Shown: positions 31,643-44,465, counted from the first letter of the stretch. The stretch: 64,000 nucleotides of DNA from Leptasterias polaris (GCA_037783415.1 JAZGTN010000059.1:868001-932000), one strand, 5' to 3'. Notes: a model not told the origin generated them from the sequence alone. Numbers and translations: made by a program.

Positions 31643-32782
31643 CGGAGCTCTGGAAGTGCCATCCGACATGTTGAGATCCTGACATAATTATCTCAGGATG
31701 ACGACATCCTAAACGCAAATAAGTCGACATACCGAGATAATTATCTCGGGATGTTGACATCCCAAAAGTAGGATGTCGTCTTCCTGTGATAATTTATCTC
31801 GGGATGACGACATCCCAAAAGTAGGATGTCGTCTTCCTGTGATAATTTATCTCGGGATGACGACATCCCAAAAGTAGGATGTCATCTTCCTGTGATAATT
31901 TATCTCGGGATGACGACATCCCAAAAGTAGGATGTCGTCTTCCTGTGATAATTTATCTCGGGATGACGACATCCCAAAAGTAGGATGTCATCTTCCTGTG
32001 ATAATTTATCTCGGGATGACGACATCCCAAAAGTAGGATGTCATCTTCCTGTGATAATTTATCTCGGGATGACGACATCCCAAAAGTAGGATGTCGTCTT
32101 CCTGTGATAATTTATCTCGGGATGACGACATCCTAAAAGCAGGATGTCGTCTTGCTGTGATAATTTATCTCGGGATGTCGACATCCTTAAGGTAGAATGC
32201 CATTCACTGCATCACGCATCACGTAGGCCTGGGTGTCACTCAAAGGCCTTTACTAAAAATAATTCGCGTGTACGACATCCTACCTATAAGGATGTCGTCA
32301 TCCCGAGATAAATTATCACAGGAAGACGACTTCCTAGTTTTAGGATGTCGACATCCCGAGATAAAATATCACAGGAAGACGACTTCCTAGCTTTGGGATG
32401 TCAACATCCCGAGATAAATTATCACAGGAAGACGACATCCTACTTTTGGGATGTCGTCATCCCGAGATAAATTATCACAGGAAGACGACATCCTACTTTT
32501 GGGATGTCGTCATCCCGAGATAAATTATCACAGGAAGACGACATCCTAGTTTTAGGATGTCGACATCCCGAGATAAAATATCACAGGAAGACGACTTCCT
32601 AGCTTTGGGATGTCAACATCCCGAGATAAATTATCACAGGAAGACGACATCCTACTTTTGGGATGTCGTCATCCCGAGATAATTATCTCGGTATGTCGAC
32701 TTATTTGCGTTTAGGATGTCGTCATCCTGAGATAATTATGTCAGGATCTCAACATGTCGGATGGCACTTCCAGAGCTCCGTA
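31643..32782. mobile_element. 1.14-kb foldback element with 53-bp hairpin units
   Basis: The outer inverted repeats begin CGGAGCTCTGGAAGTGCCAT and match over about 110 bp without differences that I could see. Inside, each arm carries seven to eight units of 53 bp. A unit contains GACGACATCC and GGATGTCGTC around an 8-base spacer, plus the palindrome GATAATTTATC, so each unit is itself a hairpin. A unique centre lies at about 32190-32270. AATAACTA occurs at 31635-31642 and again at 32783-32790: either an 8-bp duplication, or 6 bp (AATAAC) if TA belongs to the TIR. No ORF. It resembles Foldback/Galileo-type nonautonomous DNA elements in layout. Confidence 0.92.
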
Positions 32783-35700
32783 AATAACTATTCCCGAAAT
32801 TCAAGCTAGAATCAGAATATAAATCGTTGTGAAGTTGTTGAAGAAGACATAAGTCAGCATGGGGGCTTCTTATAGTGTGTCATTCTTGTTTAAATCCTCT
32901 CCTTAGACTGTTTGGCCATAGGTATACATCTGATTTTCATTCATCAATTTAACTTCTCATTTATAACCTAATGTTAATTAGGCCTGTTGTATATTTGCAC
33001 TGGATGTGATGATGGCAAGCTTACAAAATAGAGTATATTTATTTGGGGTATTTTAACGATGACTGAAGTATGACAAAATAAATGCTGCAGTATTTCAATG
33101 AACAAAATGTTCAATGATGATGCAGTCATAGGCCTATACAATAACACAGCAGCCAACATTTGCATTGCAATCAAGGAGATTAGGGCCTATAGGGAGACTT
33201 TTATAAATGACATTAAACATAAAAATAGGGAAACAGTTTCCATAATCAGGGAGATTTTTTGAATTTGCTCATCAGAGCATGGAAAGAATTGTTTATTTTC
33301 AGGGATTTTCTGCAGAATCAGTATGAGTTAGCAGCTCTGCATACATCACAGCACTATAAACTGAAACCCTTAGCACTGGGCTAGCCGCAGAGCAGCCCCA
33401 ACCAGTCTGCATAAAACCCTGGGCAGAACCTTGTAGGGCAGAACCTTGTAGAGCGAGCCAACTGAAATCAATACAGTCTACCTCCAATGCCTTCTGATTG
33501 CTTCCCTGGAGAGAGAAACACAGACTTGGCTGGGTGCCAAGGACCCAGGCCTTCAGTGTTGTTGTAATGGTCTTTTGATCTGGTACCTGCGCTATATACC
33601 AGTATAAAGGGTAATGTTTATTTTTCCGAACCTTCAATGGGAAGGCCTAACATTAGTTTTGGGGCAGCGTGGTTTATTCCAATCCTGTTTTTTATGCCGA
33701 ATGCTGTAAATCTTGTTTGTGTTATTGGAAAATGTCATGGTGTATGGAACTTCAAATTTGACAGTTATAAAAAAAAAAAAGTGAAAGCGCATCAAAAGAA
33801 GGATTTCTTTGCAGGATGAGTTGAACCAACTTTAAATAAACTGACGAGCAGATGTAGAAATGAAATTTGTGTTTGATGAAGTTGTATCCCCCCAGGGTAG
33901 TCTAGATGGTTGAAGCATCCTAGGCTTATCGAGGATGTCCTAAGGATACACGACCATCATTTTCAAAGAGTGAGTGCAATCGCTTTCCTCCCCACTCCTT
34001 CACCTTGTCCGAGGCCTGCCAATTATAGCAAGCCTTTAAATAAAAATGTTTTTTAAAAATAATAACAAAAGCTTGATTTTTTTAATTATCCGCAGCAGGA
34101 AATGTGAGGAGAGGTAGGAGTGTAAGGAGGGGAGGGAATGTGAGGAGTGAAAAGAGGGTGAGCTCTTCTCTACAATGTAGAGCAGTTTCTAGCTCTCCTT
34201 GTATTTCTTAAAAATGAAGGACTCGGATAACACTCCTAATTAGCCACTATTACACTGATATAAACCACAAAATGGATGCCACCTTTCATGGTTAAGTCAT
34301 AGGTTACCAGGAGAACCAACAAACAACTTAAATGATGCTTTCTTGTATTATTATCTATTATTATCTACTCATCATAAATATCACTTGAATCATACAAATG
34401 ACCGAGATATCTGAAATATCTGAAACTAATCTCAATTTCTAATTGCTCCCCAATGGTCTAGGATTTGCAACGTCATACATGTTGAAGGGACCAGGGCCTG
34501 TATAAGCCTTGGCTTTTTCCTGGTGCCCTCCATTGTCACCACTTGTATCAAATTCTTGTATTGACAGATTGTCTAGTTGTGATATATGGAAAATAAACAA
34601 ACAAACAAACATTGTTGTAGAGCTACCTCTTCTTGGTTCTACTATCTGATAAAAGATGTACATGGCTGGGACAGTCTGTTGGGACAGTGTGTCAAAACAG
34701 CTTCATAAAGATAAGCTGTGAGATTGTTTCTATGGCGTAATGAAAACATGACGTTAACTACTGATGGTGATGATGTGGTGGTGATGATATTGCATCACAT
34801 TGATATTGCAAAACATTAGCTTCAAATGTCACAATGTGGTCTCATCCAGGTATTGCAGGATGGAGTATAAAGATTACGGTTTGCGGTGACAATTGACTTC
34901 CAATGCATTCAAGTCGCACAAAGAAAACTGTAAAAGTCTTCAGGCTATATTTTGTATTTGAATAACTAGTTTAACACCAATCCGGGTGAGATGGTACACA
35001 AATGAAAACAATCCTGAAATATCCTGGTCTGGAGATGAAGCACCCTGAAGAAATAGGATGTTATATTTCTGAGTTTTATAGACTCTTTACATCACCACTT
35101 ATAGAAATCTACAAGTGTCAATGATACAGAGCTGAGACTTTTGTCTCTGTGATGGCAAGTTCATCTCTTTTAAGAAAATCTGAAGGCCAGGGGAGGTCAA
35201 TGACAAATCATGAAATCAGAAGAAAAAAATCCTGGTAATTCACAGTCCTGACTAATTTAGTAAATTGACAGCATTTATATCAGATGCTTGTTTAACTATT
35301 AGATTTATGAAAAAAATTGACAACAAAACAAACTAGGGCTCACATCATCAAACACATAAAATATGAATTTGAAACTTAAGAAATCTTGTTAAAGACCCCT
35401 AAAACTGACCGGATATGAAATCAGATTTCCAACAGCTACCTCATTAAATGCAAGATTGTAAGAACCCCACCCTTACTTAATGGGCATTTGTAGTGACAAG
35501 TCAAATTGATTGTTCTTCCAAAGAATAGCGGCGGAAACAGCTGATGTAAAAGCTGCCGCGATACTAATCCCTTGTTGGGTCACCTTGAACAAAAGCAGGG
35601 GGAAATTGGCAAAGCTTCATAAAACAAATTTCCTAACACCTTGGGGGAAGAAAAATAGGTAAAAATTGTCGGTAGGCCTGGGGGAGGGAAGTTTCTGCTT

Positions 35701-38402
35701 TAGGTAAGCATGTTAGTTTGCATGACTGCACTGGGTTGAGGAAACAACAAATTTCACAGATTTGCTGTTATTTTGACTGAGGTCATTGCACTGGGTCTGA
35801 TCGAACTTAATTAGAATATCAGGTTCAGGATAGTGTCTCACCAAATAGATTCAACAAGCTGACCAGAAATTAATCAGCCATAGCCTTACTCTTGTTGCAC
35901 TTTAATTCTGTTGTCCTGGAATAAATCCATGGGGGAAAAAGGCAAAATTTTCAAACAGTCATCAAGATGATTAAACAAATTTCACTGATATCAGAATATT
36001 TGTATAAGATCAGGAAAGTTTAAACCATCGATGTCAGGATGACCCACCCACTTTATTTGTTTCAAAGCTAAACAAACAGATCACACTTAAATCTGATAAT
36101 TCTTTCAGTAGATGGCAAACACTTCTACTGGCACGGTTTGATTGCCAAAACAAAACTTTGTAGCTCTGCAAACAGCCCATGAAATCATACAGTGAAGGTT
36201 AGGAGGTGGCACGATTATCACACAACCTAATTAAATAACAACTCTAAATATTTCCATGTTATAAAGCTCTTAAAATAGCACAGGTTATTGCGTTGGTGGC
36301 AGTAACCATCTAACTCTCTGACGTATTTTATTTCTTTATTTGGAATAATATTTGCTATTAACAACCCACGGTATCTGCTGGACATTCCTCAGCATGGTAA
36401 AATAGTTGCAGTCACACCCTTGAGTTCTGAGCTTGCATCACAGTTACTGTTTAAATAGTTGATGATGTAACTAAGAAGTCTTATTGAATTAAGAGGGATG
36501 AAGAAGCCAAAACAAAATATGTTGGAATGCCCAGCTTACAACACACCTGGGGAAGGTTTCGTGTTCGTCCATACAAGACTTCTCTTCCTTATAGTGCTCT
36601 GCTTCTTCCCAAAACCCTTGAGAAAGTTTTCTTTCTTTACCTAAACCTCTTTGTCTAATTTGACATTTTTCAGTTATCTGTCCGACTTCACCACAGAGAA
36701 AGGTGCTCTACACCATAGATTTTTGGTCTGTAGTGACTCAATACATCGAACCTGCGTAAAATACTAACAGCATTCATTTAGAGAATTCAATATGCAGGAT
36801 CATGCACAGTTCTGTAAGAGTGGCTGATGGCTGAGCTTGTGGCTGGGTTTCATTTCAATGTAGTGCTGTGATTGTATTCATTTCTTGTTCCTCTATACTG
36901 AGTGTCATGACCTTACAATAATCACCTGAGACCAATTTCCTCAATGGAGAATGTAGATGCTAAGCAAAAAAAAGTACCAGCTACAAACAAACATCACAAG
37001 AGCTATTGAAATCGACTGGTAACCTGTTTTCAATAAGCAATTTGATTCATTGCTTATCAGGTTTTTCTACCAGAAGCAGTTCCAACAAAATTGCTGCAGG
37101 TCACAGATTTGGATCTTGCTAAAAGGAACTTTAGTTTCCTTCAATAAATTTACTGAAATCAAAGAAATTCCTTCAGAAATCAGAGTACAATGGTCTGTTG
37201 ATATCAGTTACAGATTGTCAACACAGCAACAATTAGGTCAAACCAGCCCTGACCCATGTAGACAATATTTTCCCTCTCAACACTTTCTCTAGAATTGCGG
37301 GACATCAAAGATACAAAACAAGTTGGGTCTGCATTGAATCCAATGTGTGCCCTCCCCCCCTTGCCTCCTATGCTATTGTTGGAGTGATTGAACAGGATCA
37401 AGATTGGAGAAATTGACCCTCTTTTTCAGATCTTTTTGTGGTTTTTTAGTGTGTCTTTAGGGGTCTGTGTAAAGGTGAGAAGGACAAGAGGTCATTGGTA
37501 GGAGATGATGGAGTGTGTGGTTGTCAAGGTTGAAGGAACATTGGAAGATTTTGGTGAGCGACCCATTCTTAATCTTCACATCAATCCACCTAACACATTG
37601 AAAGAATTTTCAACAACTTATTTCTGGAGAGTTGCAATGATTGATAAGTGTTGATTGTTGAGAAGTATACAAATATTAATTTCAAACAATTGGCTAGAAC
37701 AGAAATACAATTTGTATTTAAGTTTTCAAAACCATTTATTCTTTGTATTAAAGTTTCCAAACCTTGACTGGAACTGCAGCTATTATTAGGAAGGTCTTTC
37801 ACAAAGTACTCTTTCAGAAAAAAAAAATGAGATCACAATCTCAATTCTTGCGACCTTGCATGGACAATTAACAGAAAATGAGTAAAATATGACCCTTTTG
37901 AAAACCCATTTCCGTTTCCAGTAGGCAAACAATGAAATGGAATTGGGCTAAATACACCATTCATATCAAACCAATTGAAAATTCATATAAAGTGTTATGT
38001 CTACACTTCAGGACGGCTGGCTGGGGCTCAACAAATGGCAGTAAACTGCAGTAATGGCATCCCATTAGTTGGCTTCCTTTCATTGCATCCAAAAAGTTAT
38101 TAAATTTCAGAGTAGGGCAAAATGTGAGAGAAAGAGCTCTTTTCAAAAGGTTCAGATGGTGGACTTGCAAATTGAGGAACAATCAGGTTTTTCTTTTGGA
38201 ACTTGTGGTTTTTAGTAGTTGTCAACAATGACTTCCAGTTGAATATAAAACCAACTGAACCCATGGACTTACTGTTTAGGGGTAGATGATTACAATTTAT
38301 CTAACCTCAACCCTTAGTTCATTGTTGGCTGTCTGACCAGATTCTGAAACCCACAAACTACCAGCACAGATGGCGGTGCCCTACAGTGGCTGATAACATG
38401 GT
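32783..38402. other. Gene-poor, nothing firm
   Basis: A purine-rich GGAGG-type patch at about 34097-34160. A 112-codon minus ORF (33299-33637) lacks an ATG at its start and any recognisable feature. The segment around 36985-37060 contains loose similarity to family D MITE interiors (ACCAGCT, AAGCAATTTG). No genes were recognised in 5.6 kb. Confidence 0.45.
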
Positions 38403-38434
38403 AAACTCAAAGGAACCATGGTTCCTTTGAGTTT
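38403..38434. repeat. Perfect 32-bp palindrome
   Basis: AAACTCAAAGGAACCA followed directly by its exact complement, centred on CCATGG. It is unrelated in its arms to the palindrome at 4004-4035, but the length is the same. Confidence 0.95.
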
Positions 38435-38926
38435 CAGTTCAAAGGTTAATAGGTGGTCAAAGTCAAACCTTTGGATGTTTTGGTTGTTGGAGGGTGAGGC
38501 AAAGTTCAGTGTATATTACCTTCTTAATAAATCTACAATTCAGGGACTTAGAAGTCAGGGGTGATTCTGATGAACATCTGAAGGGGCTATTTCTGGAAAT
38601 TATTTTGTAAATTGAATTAGCCCACAAAAACTATTTTTACATCAAATTAACAGATGGCTTTGATGTACGATTTCATATTAAAATACAGACAGACAAAGAA
38701 TCACTAAACTTATTTCTCAGAATTTAAAAAACAAATAATTGAGGGCATTCATTTAACCTCTGTCCAAATAGTCAGTATTAAGTTAAACCAAAACAAACAA
38801 ACTTCACATGCACATACAGTCCCTTCCAATAATATTTGGTTCCATAAGTAGTAGCTCATCAGCTGTGGGTCTCCTCTGCACCCCTCGTTCCACCACTGTA
38901 AACTGACACAAACTTAACCACAGAAG

Positions 38927-39291
38927 AGTGTCATGGCCAAGCGGTCTAGAGTACCCGACTCAAGTTCTGGTCTAGTCAAAGTGCGGGTTCAGGTCCCGGT
39001 CATGACACTTCAGCAAGACACCTAACAATAGCTGCTTTGTCCTTTGGGTGAGATATAAAGCCATAGGTTCCCAAGAACACTCATCATTAAGAGAAGCGGT
39101 TTGCCGCAGTGTTTCTGGCATTCTTGGCTGCAGATTGCCCTGAATCACCTTTTAAACCTTTACAAGGTGCTGTATGAATGGGTCTCATAATTCATACATA
39201 GCTCTGCATACATCATAAAAATAATGAGCGTTTTGAGACTGGCCAGATGGGTGTGATTAAAGCGCTGTATAAGAACTGTGTGTTATTATTG
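38927..39291 (+). mobile_element. tRNA-derived SINE
   Basis: tRNA-like head with A box TGGCCAAGCGGT and B box GGTTCAGGTCCC, body with GACACTTCAGCAAGACAC and AAGCGCTGTATAAGAAC, and a short TATTATT tail. Full length but diverged. Confidence 0.85.
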
Positions 39292-39460
39292 TATATGATC
39301 CCATGCAATTGAATTCCTCCTTAAGATTAACATGATTATTATTATTATAATTTTTTTATTTTTAGGTGTTGGGCCAACAGCTAAAAACCTATTGTTATTG
39401 TACTGTTTTTTCCCCCACGTCTTCTACCTTCCCCTTACCTTCAAGGCGATGTAGGATGCT

Positions 39461-40263
39461 CAGATTTAGATGTGGGAGGAAAACCCAACTAGGGAAACTC
39501 AGGCAGTCAGATTAGGACTGATAACCCAACTCCATCCATATGTGAGGCTCCAATCCGAGGTGGGATTCGAACCCAGGACCACAGAGGTGAAACGCAGGGC
39601 AAGAAACCACAATGCCAACAAAACAGTGCAATATTGTACCACTGTATTGACACAACTAACAACAAGTTCAATACAAATAAAGTTGGATTCGAACCCAGGA
39701 CCACAGAGGTGAAAGGCAGGTCAAGAAACCACTATGCCAACCAGACAGTGCAATTGTAACACTGTATTGACACAACTAACAAGTTCTATACAAATAAAGT
39801 TGGATTCGAACCCAGGACCACAGAGGTGAAACGCAGGGCAAGAAACCACAATGCCAACAAAACAGTGCAATATTGTACCACTGTATTGACACAACTAACA
39901 ACAAGTTCAATACAAATAAAGTTGGATTCGAACCCAGGACCACAGAGGTAAAAGGAAGGGCAAGAAACCACTATGTCAACCAGACAGTGCAATTGTAACA
40001 CTGTATTGACACAACTAACAACAAGTTCTATACAGATCAAGTTGGATTCGAACCCAGGACCACAGAGGTGAAAGGCAGGGCAAGAAACCATTAAACCAGC
40101 CTGACAGTGCAACTGTAGTACCCTGTGGACATGACTAACACCAAGTTAAAGACAAATCAGGACTAATGTGGACATCACTGTGAGGCTCTTGTCTGGGATT
40201 CGAACCCAGGACCACAGAGGTGAAAGGCAGAGAAAAAAACCCACTGAGCCAACAAGACAGTGC
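39461..40263 (-). repeat. Six-copy array of a tRNA-Glu-like SINE head
   Basis: On the minus strand, B boxes (GGGTTCGAATCC) occur six times; on the plus strand GGATTCGA lies at 39563, 39685, 39802, 39924, 40044 and 40196. That is spacings of 122, 117, 122, 120 and 152. The head reads GGTTGGC...CTTTCACCTCTGTGG, close to the anticodon arm of tRNA-Glu (TTC). The outermost unit at the left has part of the SINE body. The tandem form shows local duplication after insertion rather than six insertions. Confidence 0.85.
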
Positions 40264-40965
40264 TTGTAAATATTTCCACACCCGAACAAATTTCATGTTG
40301 ATTAAAATAAGCCAAATATAAACGGATTGACACATTGACAACAAACACATGAAGTTATTTCTCTCAACCATGACCCAATTGAATCGAACTTTGGACTAAA
40401 TACAAAACACAACCTTTGAATTTAAGATATCAAATCAATAACTCGACCACAGTCACACCAATATTCTTGCAAGATAGCCATCTACTGCATGCCAAATCAA
40501 TGCTATAAAACTACACACTAAAACCACTTGATCTATGCACTTCATATCAATGTATATACAGTCACAGAGCTCTCCCTGTCCCAACAGAAGGAAAACAATA
40601 CGATAAATGATCACACTAAATGCGGCAAACTACAAAGAAACTATGTAAGGGTTCCTAGGTTGGAATTTTGATGGGTTTGTTCCTCTTAAATAAACATTGT
40701 AAGATGACATTAGGATGTGTAAATACAAGAACAATTGTCATAATTAATATTGATTGTGGGATCTGGAATTTAATCTTGTATAATATCAAACAAATCGTTT
40801 TAAATTGATTAATTTTTGTGTGATTTTATTGAAAATAAAAAGCCACTTTATTATCTCAAAGTCATGTAATAAACAGAAGGTCCTCTATCATGAGAAATAG
40901 TCTCACCTGAACAACTTTTTTGTTTTGTGAAATTTGTTAGAATCCAATCTGGTTTGTCTTGTTGA
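40264..40965. other. Gene-free, nothing recognised
   Basis: AT-rich without repeats shared elsewhere in the window. Confidence 0.5.
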
Positions 40966-41146
40966 GGCCCACTTTCATGCTGTTCAGCATCAAATAAATG
41001 CTTATCAAGTACAAATGATGCTAAGCAGGAATAGGTTACCAGCTAAAACACCATAATATGTTTGTTGTTTGGGACTGGTTCCCTGCTAGTTTTTCCTTAG
41101 CAGGAATATATGCTAAGCACCATTTTCAGTTTTATGACATTGGGCC
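40966..41146. mobile_element. MITE family D
   Basis: Terminal inverted repeat GGCCCACTTTCATG / TTTTATGACATTGGGCC (imperfect), with the repeated internal word GCTTAGCA/TGCTAAGCA in both orientations. Possible fragments at 50105-50190. Confidence 0.6.
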
Positions 41147-41470
41147 GAGCTCAATGATTAAAGTGTGTACAAGTTTAAAAAAACACGGCCTTATATGCCG
41201 TGTACCAATTTTACTAACCTTTCTTGAAAATTGACAGCACTGCAATAGTTTTTCAACTTCCATGTCAAGATTTCTTATTGTAAGTTTGTGCTACCTTTTG
41301 GAACTTGAAAATTTCAGTCATTTTTTTTACCCACTCAATTTCCCCTTATGGTGATCCCTCCGCTGCCTTTCCCAGGTTGTATCATAAGCTTGGATGTGAT
41401 CCCTGGTTACACGACAGTTACATGTTGAATGGCTCCTGACTGGTACCCCAAACAAAGATATTAACAAAAT

Positions 41471-41575
41471 AGGGCTAGATAACTCAGTTGAGGGCCAGCA
41501 CAATAATCCGGAGGTCACAGGTTCAAATCCCACTCAAGTCAAGTTGTCTTTGTTCAACCCCAAATTATAAAAAAA
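41471..41575 (+). mobile_element. tRNA-like SINE head, third type
   Basis: A box ATAACTCAGTTGAG and B box AGGTTCAAATCCC at tRNA-like spacing, followed by TTGTCTTTGTTCAACCCC and A-rich sequence. A real tRNA is excluded because no acceptor stem pairs. Confidence 0.55.
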
Positions 41576-42449
41576 TTACCAAGACACAGTTTGTTTCTCT
41601 GGTTTATTACTTGAACTTTTAGGAGGTTCACTTAGGAGGTTCACAAATTCCAAATTGAATTTGTCTTCTTTATATAGAATGCCACCTTTTTAATCTTAGT
41701 GTACATTCTTACTGGAATGACGATCCAAGACTGTTTGCTTTTGCTGAAAGAAAATAAAAAACGGAAATGGCAGAATCTTTGCACAACTCGGGTCACACTT
41801 GATCAAATATTTGAGAAAGAGAAAATCTCTGATGGTGCATGTCAGTGAAGCATTTGGCTAAATCCTAAATCAAATACGTGATCTTTCAATCAGAAGTAGG
41901 CACGTTACACAATGAGCAGGAAGCCAAAAATCTTTGTAATAGAAAATAAAAGTTGAACAACTATTGAAGAATCACGCCCGAGATTTTTCTATTAATTGGG
42001 AGTGCAGTTGGTGTAAATCACTTGTTATGGCTTGGAAGTTCAGATAAATTGTCCACATAATGTTGAATCTCAATAATCAAAGACAACAAGACTTGACAAA
42101 GGTACTGTGAAACCTGGATAGACGAGATGAGGTTGAAGCCCAGATAGGCAGAGATTGTTGGGAGCATTCTTGTCTTCAACATTGCTCCTAATATCTCTGC
42201 CTAACTGGAGCACCTTGGCTGTACATGTGTGGGTCTGCTTAATGTATTGTACGTCTTTGTCTGGCCTTTCTACCTGAAACTGTGATACTGAGATCATACC
42301 TTGCCTCTCCTGCTTTTTCCAAATTGTTATAAAAGAAGTACTATTATTAATGTACTGTATTATCAATATAATTACTATATGTTTCTGGTAATGAAACCAA
42401 TGGAACCTCAAATACGACTAGTAGTAGTAGTAGTCCTGTGACCCATCCA
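41576..42449. other. Gene-free; (AGT)n
   Basis: A short (TAG)n run at 42417-42434. A 113-codon minus ORF (42070-42411) has no recognised similarity. Nothing else. Confidence 0.45.
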
Positions 42450-42630
42450 TAGGCCTGAAGACATCTATAGAGAAGATGTTATAGATGTAGAAGGAAAACC
42501 CCAAATAGATAGAACCCATATAATCGTGTAGGGTCTGAAAGCCCAATCCATATGCAAGGCTCTGGTCTGGGATTCAAACCAGGGTCAAAAGAGGTGAGAG
42601 GCAGGGAAGAAACCACTAAGCCAACCTGAA
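42450..42630 (-). mobile_element. tRNA-Glu-like SINE
   Basis: Minus strand; head with GGTTGGCTTAGTGGTTTCTT and a degenerate B box (GGTTTGAATCCC), and body with the family's GGGGTTTTCCTTC block. Same family as 39461-40263, 57400-57592 and 60515-60688. Confidence 0.75.
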
Positions 42631-42721
42631 TAGGAAGTTGTGAATTGTAAAAAGAAGGAAAAATGCAGCGTTATAATTAAAGTGTAGGTATGCTACTTAT
42701 AGAACTTGGCTAGTTTGCATA

Positions 42722-42873
42722 GGGTGGTCAGGTTCTTCCACCTCTAGGACCCCGGGGTCACTATGTGGATTGGGTGTGAGTCCCTACCTGACTGCCTGGG
42801 TTTTCCCTGGAATAATTCTCTGGGGTTTTCCTCCCACATCAAAACTGAAACTTCCTTCCTTGTCTTCTCTCCA
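42722..42873 (+). mobile_element. tRNA-Glu-like SINE, headless fragment
   Basis: Body with GGGTTTTCCTCCCACATC and CTTCCTTCCTTGTCTTCTCT, on the plus strand. The tRNA head is degraded. Confidence 0.65.
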
Positions 42874-42984
42874 TTGGGTTCTTGGCTAGTACAGTTTGCT
42901 TTTCTGAGAGTCCTTTGCTTCACAACCAGAATTATAGGCTGTAGCCTACTCATTCAGAGTGATTATTAAGTCATAGAATAATAA

Positions 42985-43416
42985 CAATAGCTCAGAGTAA
43001 CCCACCGGACTCAAGCTCTGGTGTTTCTGTTCAGCAGAGTGTGGGTTCGAGTCCCGGTCGTGACACTTGTGTCCTTATTAAGCAAGACACTTAACCATTA
43101 TTGCTTCGTCCTTCGGATGGGACGTAAAGCCGTTGGTCCCGTGTGTTGTGTAATGCACGTAAAAGAACCCAGTGCACTTATCGAAAAGAGAAGGGGTTTG
43201 CCCCGGTGTTCCTGGTTTGATTGGCTGCATATTGCGCCACAGCACCTTGTAAACCATTACATGGTGCTATGTAAAGAAATAGGTCTCAAAATTCAAAAAG
43301 TAGCTCCACATATATACCTTGCAGGAAAATATTGACTGTTGAAGCGCCTTGAGCGTCACTGAGTGACGGATATGAGCGCTATATAAGAAGCCACTATTAT
43401 TATTATTATCATCATC
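42985..43416 (+). mobile_element. tRNA-derived SINE, full length
   Basis: Head with ACTCAAGCTCTGGTGTTTCT and B box GGGTTCGAGTCCC, body with CCTTATTAAGCAAGACACTT and GCACGTAAAAGAACCCAGTG, 3' part GAGCGCTATATAAGAAGCCA and an (ATT)n tail. It is the best preserved member and defines the family consensus in this window. The A box region is altered. Confidence 0.9.
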
Positions 43417-44465
43417 AAAAGGCCTTTGTTCCTCTTTTGTATTTTGAATCCATGGTGGTAAGAGTCCATCCTGATCATCTTAATTGTCAATACACACAAC
43501 ACTACATCCGCACACTGCACCACTTCAAAACCACCCAAGGTGCAATACAAGCTCCCAGTCTTCTTCTTGGTCTTTAAAGAGCTTCATCAATGAGAGCAAA
43601 CAGACCATCTTAGCAGTTACTGGGAGAGTTCCTTATTCACTGGCCTCCTTACCTTGTATTGGTCCCCTGCTTTGAACTATTATTACTCTATTGTATCTGG
43701 GTTAATCTCCAATGCAATTATGCTGTGAGGTACAAAGGTACCAACCCATAGCTAACAGAGGCTGGCTGACATGATAAAGGAAACCAAGGGAGTTGCAGAG
43801 CAGGGATAAATGAATATAACAGAGGCACAAAACCACATGAATAATGAATCCTTCTGAAAAGTGGGGGGATTGGCTTGAGTGATAATGGAATGAATTAAGC
43901 CCTCAGGGTGAAGCTGAGAGGTTATCACAGGTCAGGTTATCATTTGGGTTTCTTTAATGAAATAACCTACTTGACATTATGAAGGTTGATGAACAAGATG
44001 AGAGATCCTGTTTACTAAACAAATGAATATTCTTCAATAGGGTTTTCTTGATATCAATAGTAGTAGAACCCGGACCTGGTTACAGTATGCACTTAGCATG
44101 CACCTGCATCTGTAATCTATCCTTGTTCCTGACTAGTCATGGGCTCAGTGCTAAAACAGGTTCTTGTTTGCAATCTCATATTTCTGTAATAATCAAACAG
44201 GCCTTTTATCTAATATGGCCAAAAATCAAACAAAACAATCAACAAAATAAAAATAACAAATAGTTGTTTTCTTTACACAAATCATGCTTATCTTTGCTAA
44301 ACAAACACAAATACGTAATTATCATCAATAAACTAAATTAACCAGGAACTTGAATACCTGCTAAACCACTTTTATGAAACTCACAAATTGTAATAAAAGG
44401 ACCTTAGGACTGAACTGATCATAGTGTTCATGTGTTCTAGCCTCGAAAATATTACAGGTTCGTGT
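43417..44465. other. Gene-free, nothing recognised
   Basis: No feature except A-rich runs near 44230-44260. Confidence 0.5.

Noticed and set aside
31748..32680. CRISPR-like palindromic repeats
   Set aside because: Repeats are head-to-tail with no unique spacers and lie within a transposon-like inverted structure.
33299..33637. 112-codon minus ORF
   Set aside because: Starts with TTG rather than ATG, no recognisable domain, no splice or promoter context; ORFs of this length are expected by chance in 64 kb.
39507..40112. Minus ORFs reading repeated CGPGFESN-type peptides
   Set aside because: They come from the tRNA-Glu-like array (the B box translates into these words).
42070..42411. 113-codon minus ORF
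   Set aside because: No domain, no splice context, AT-rich codon use like noncoding DNA.
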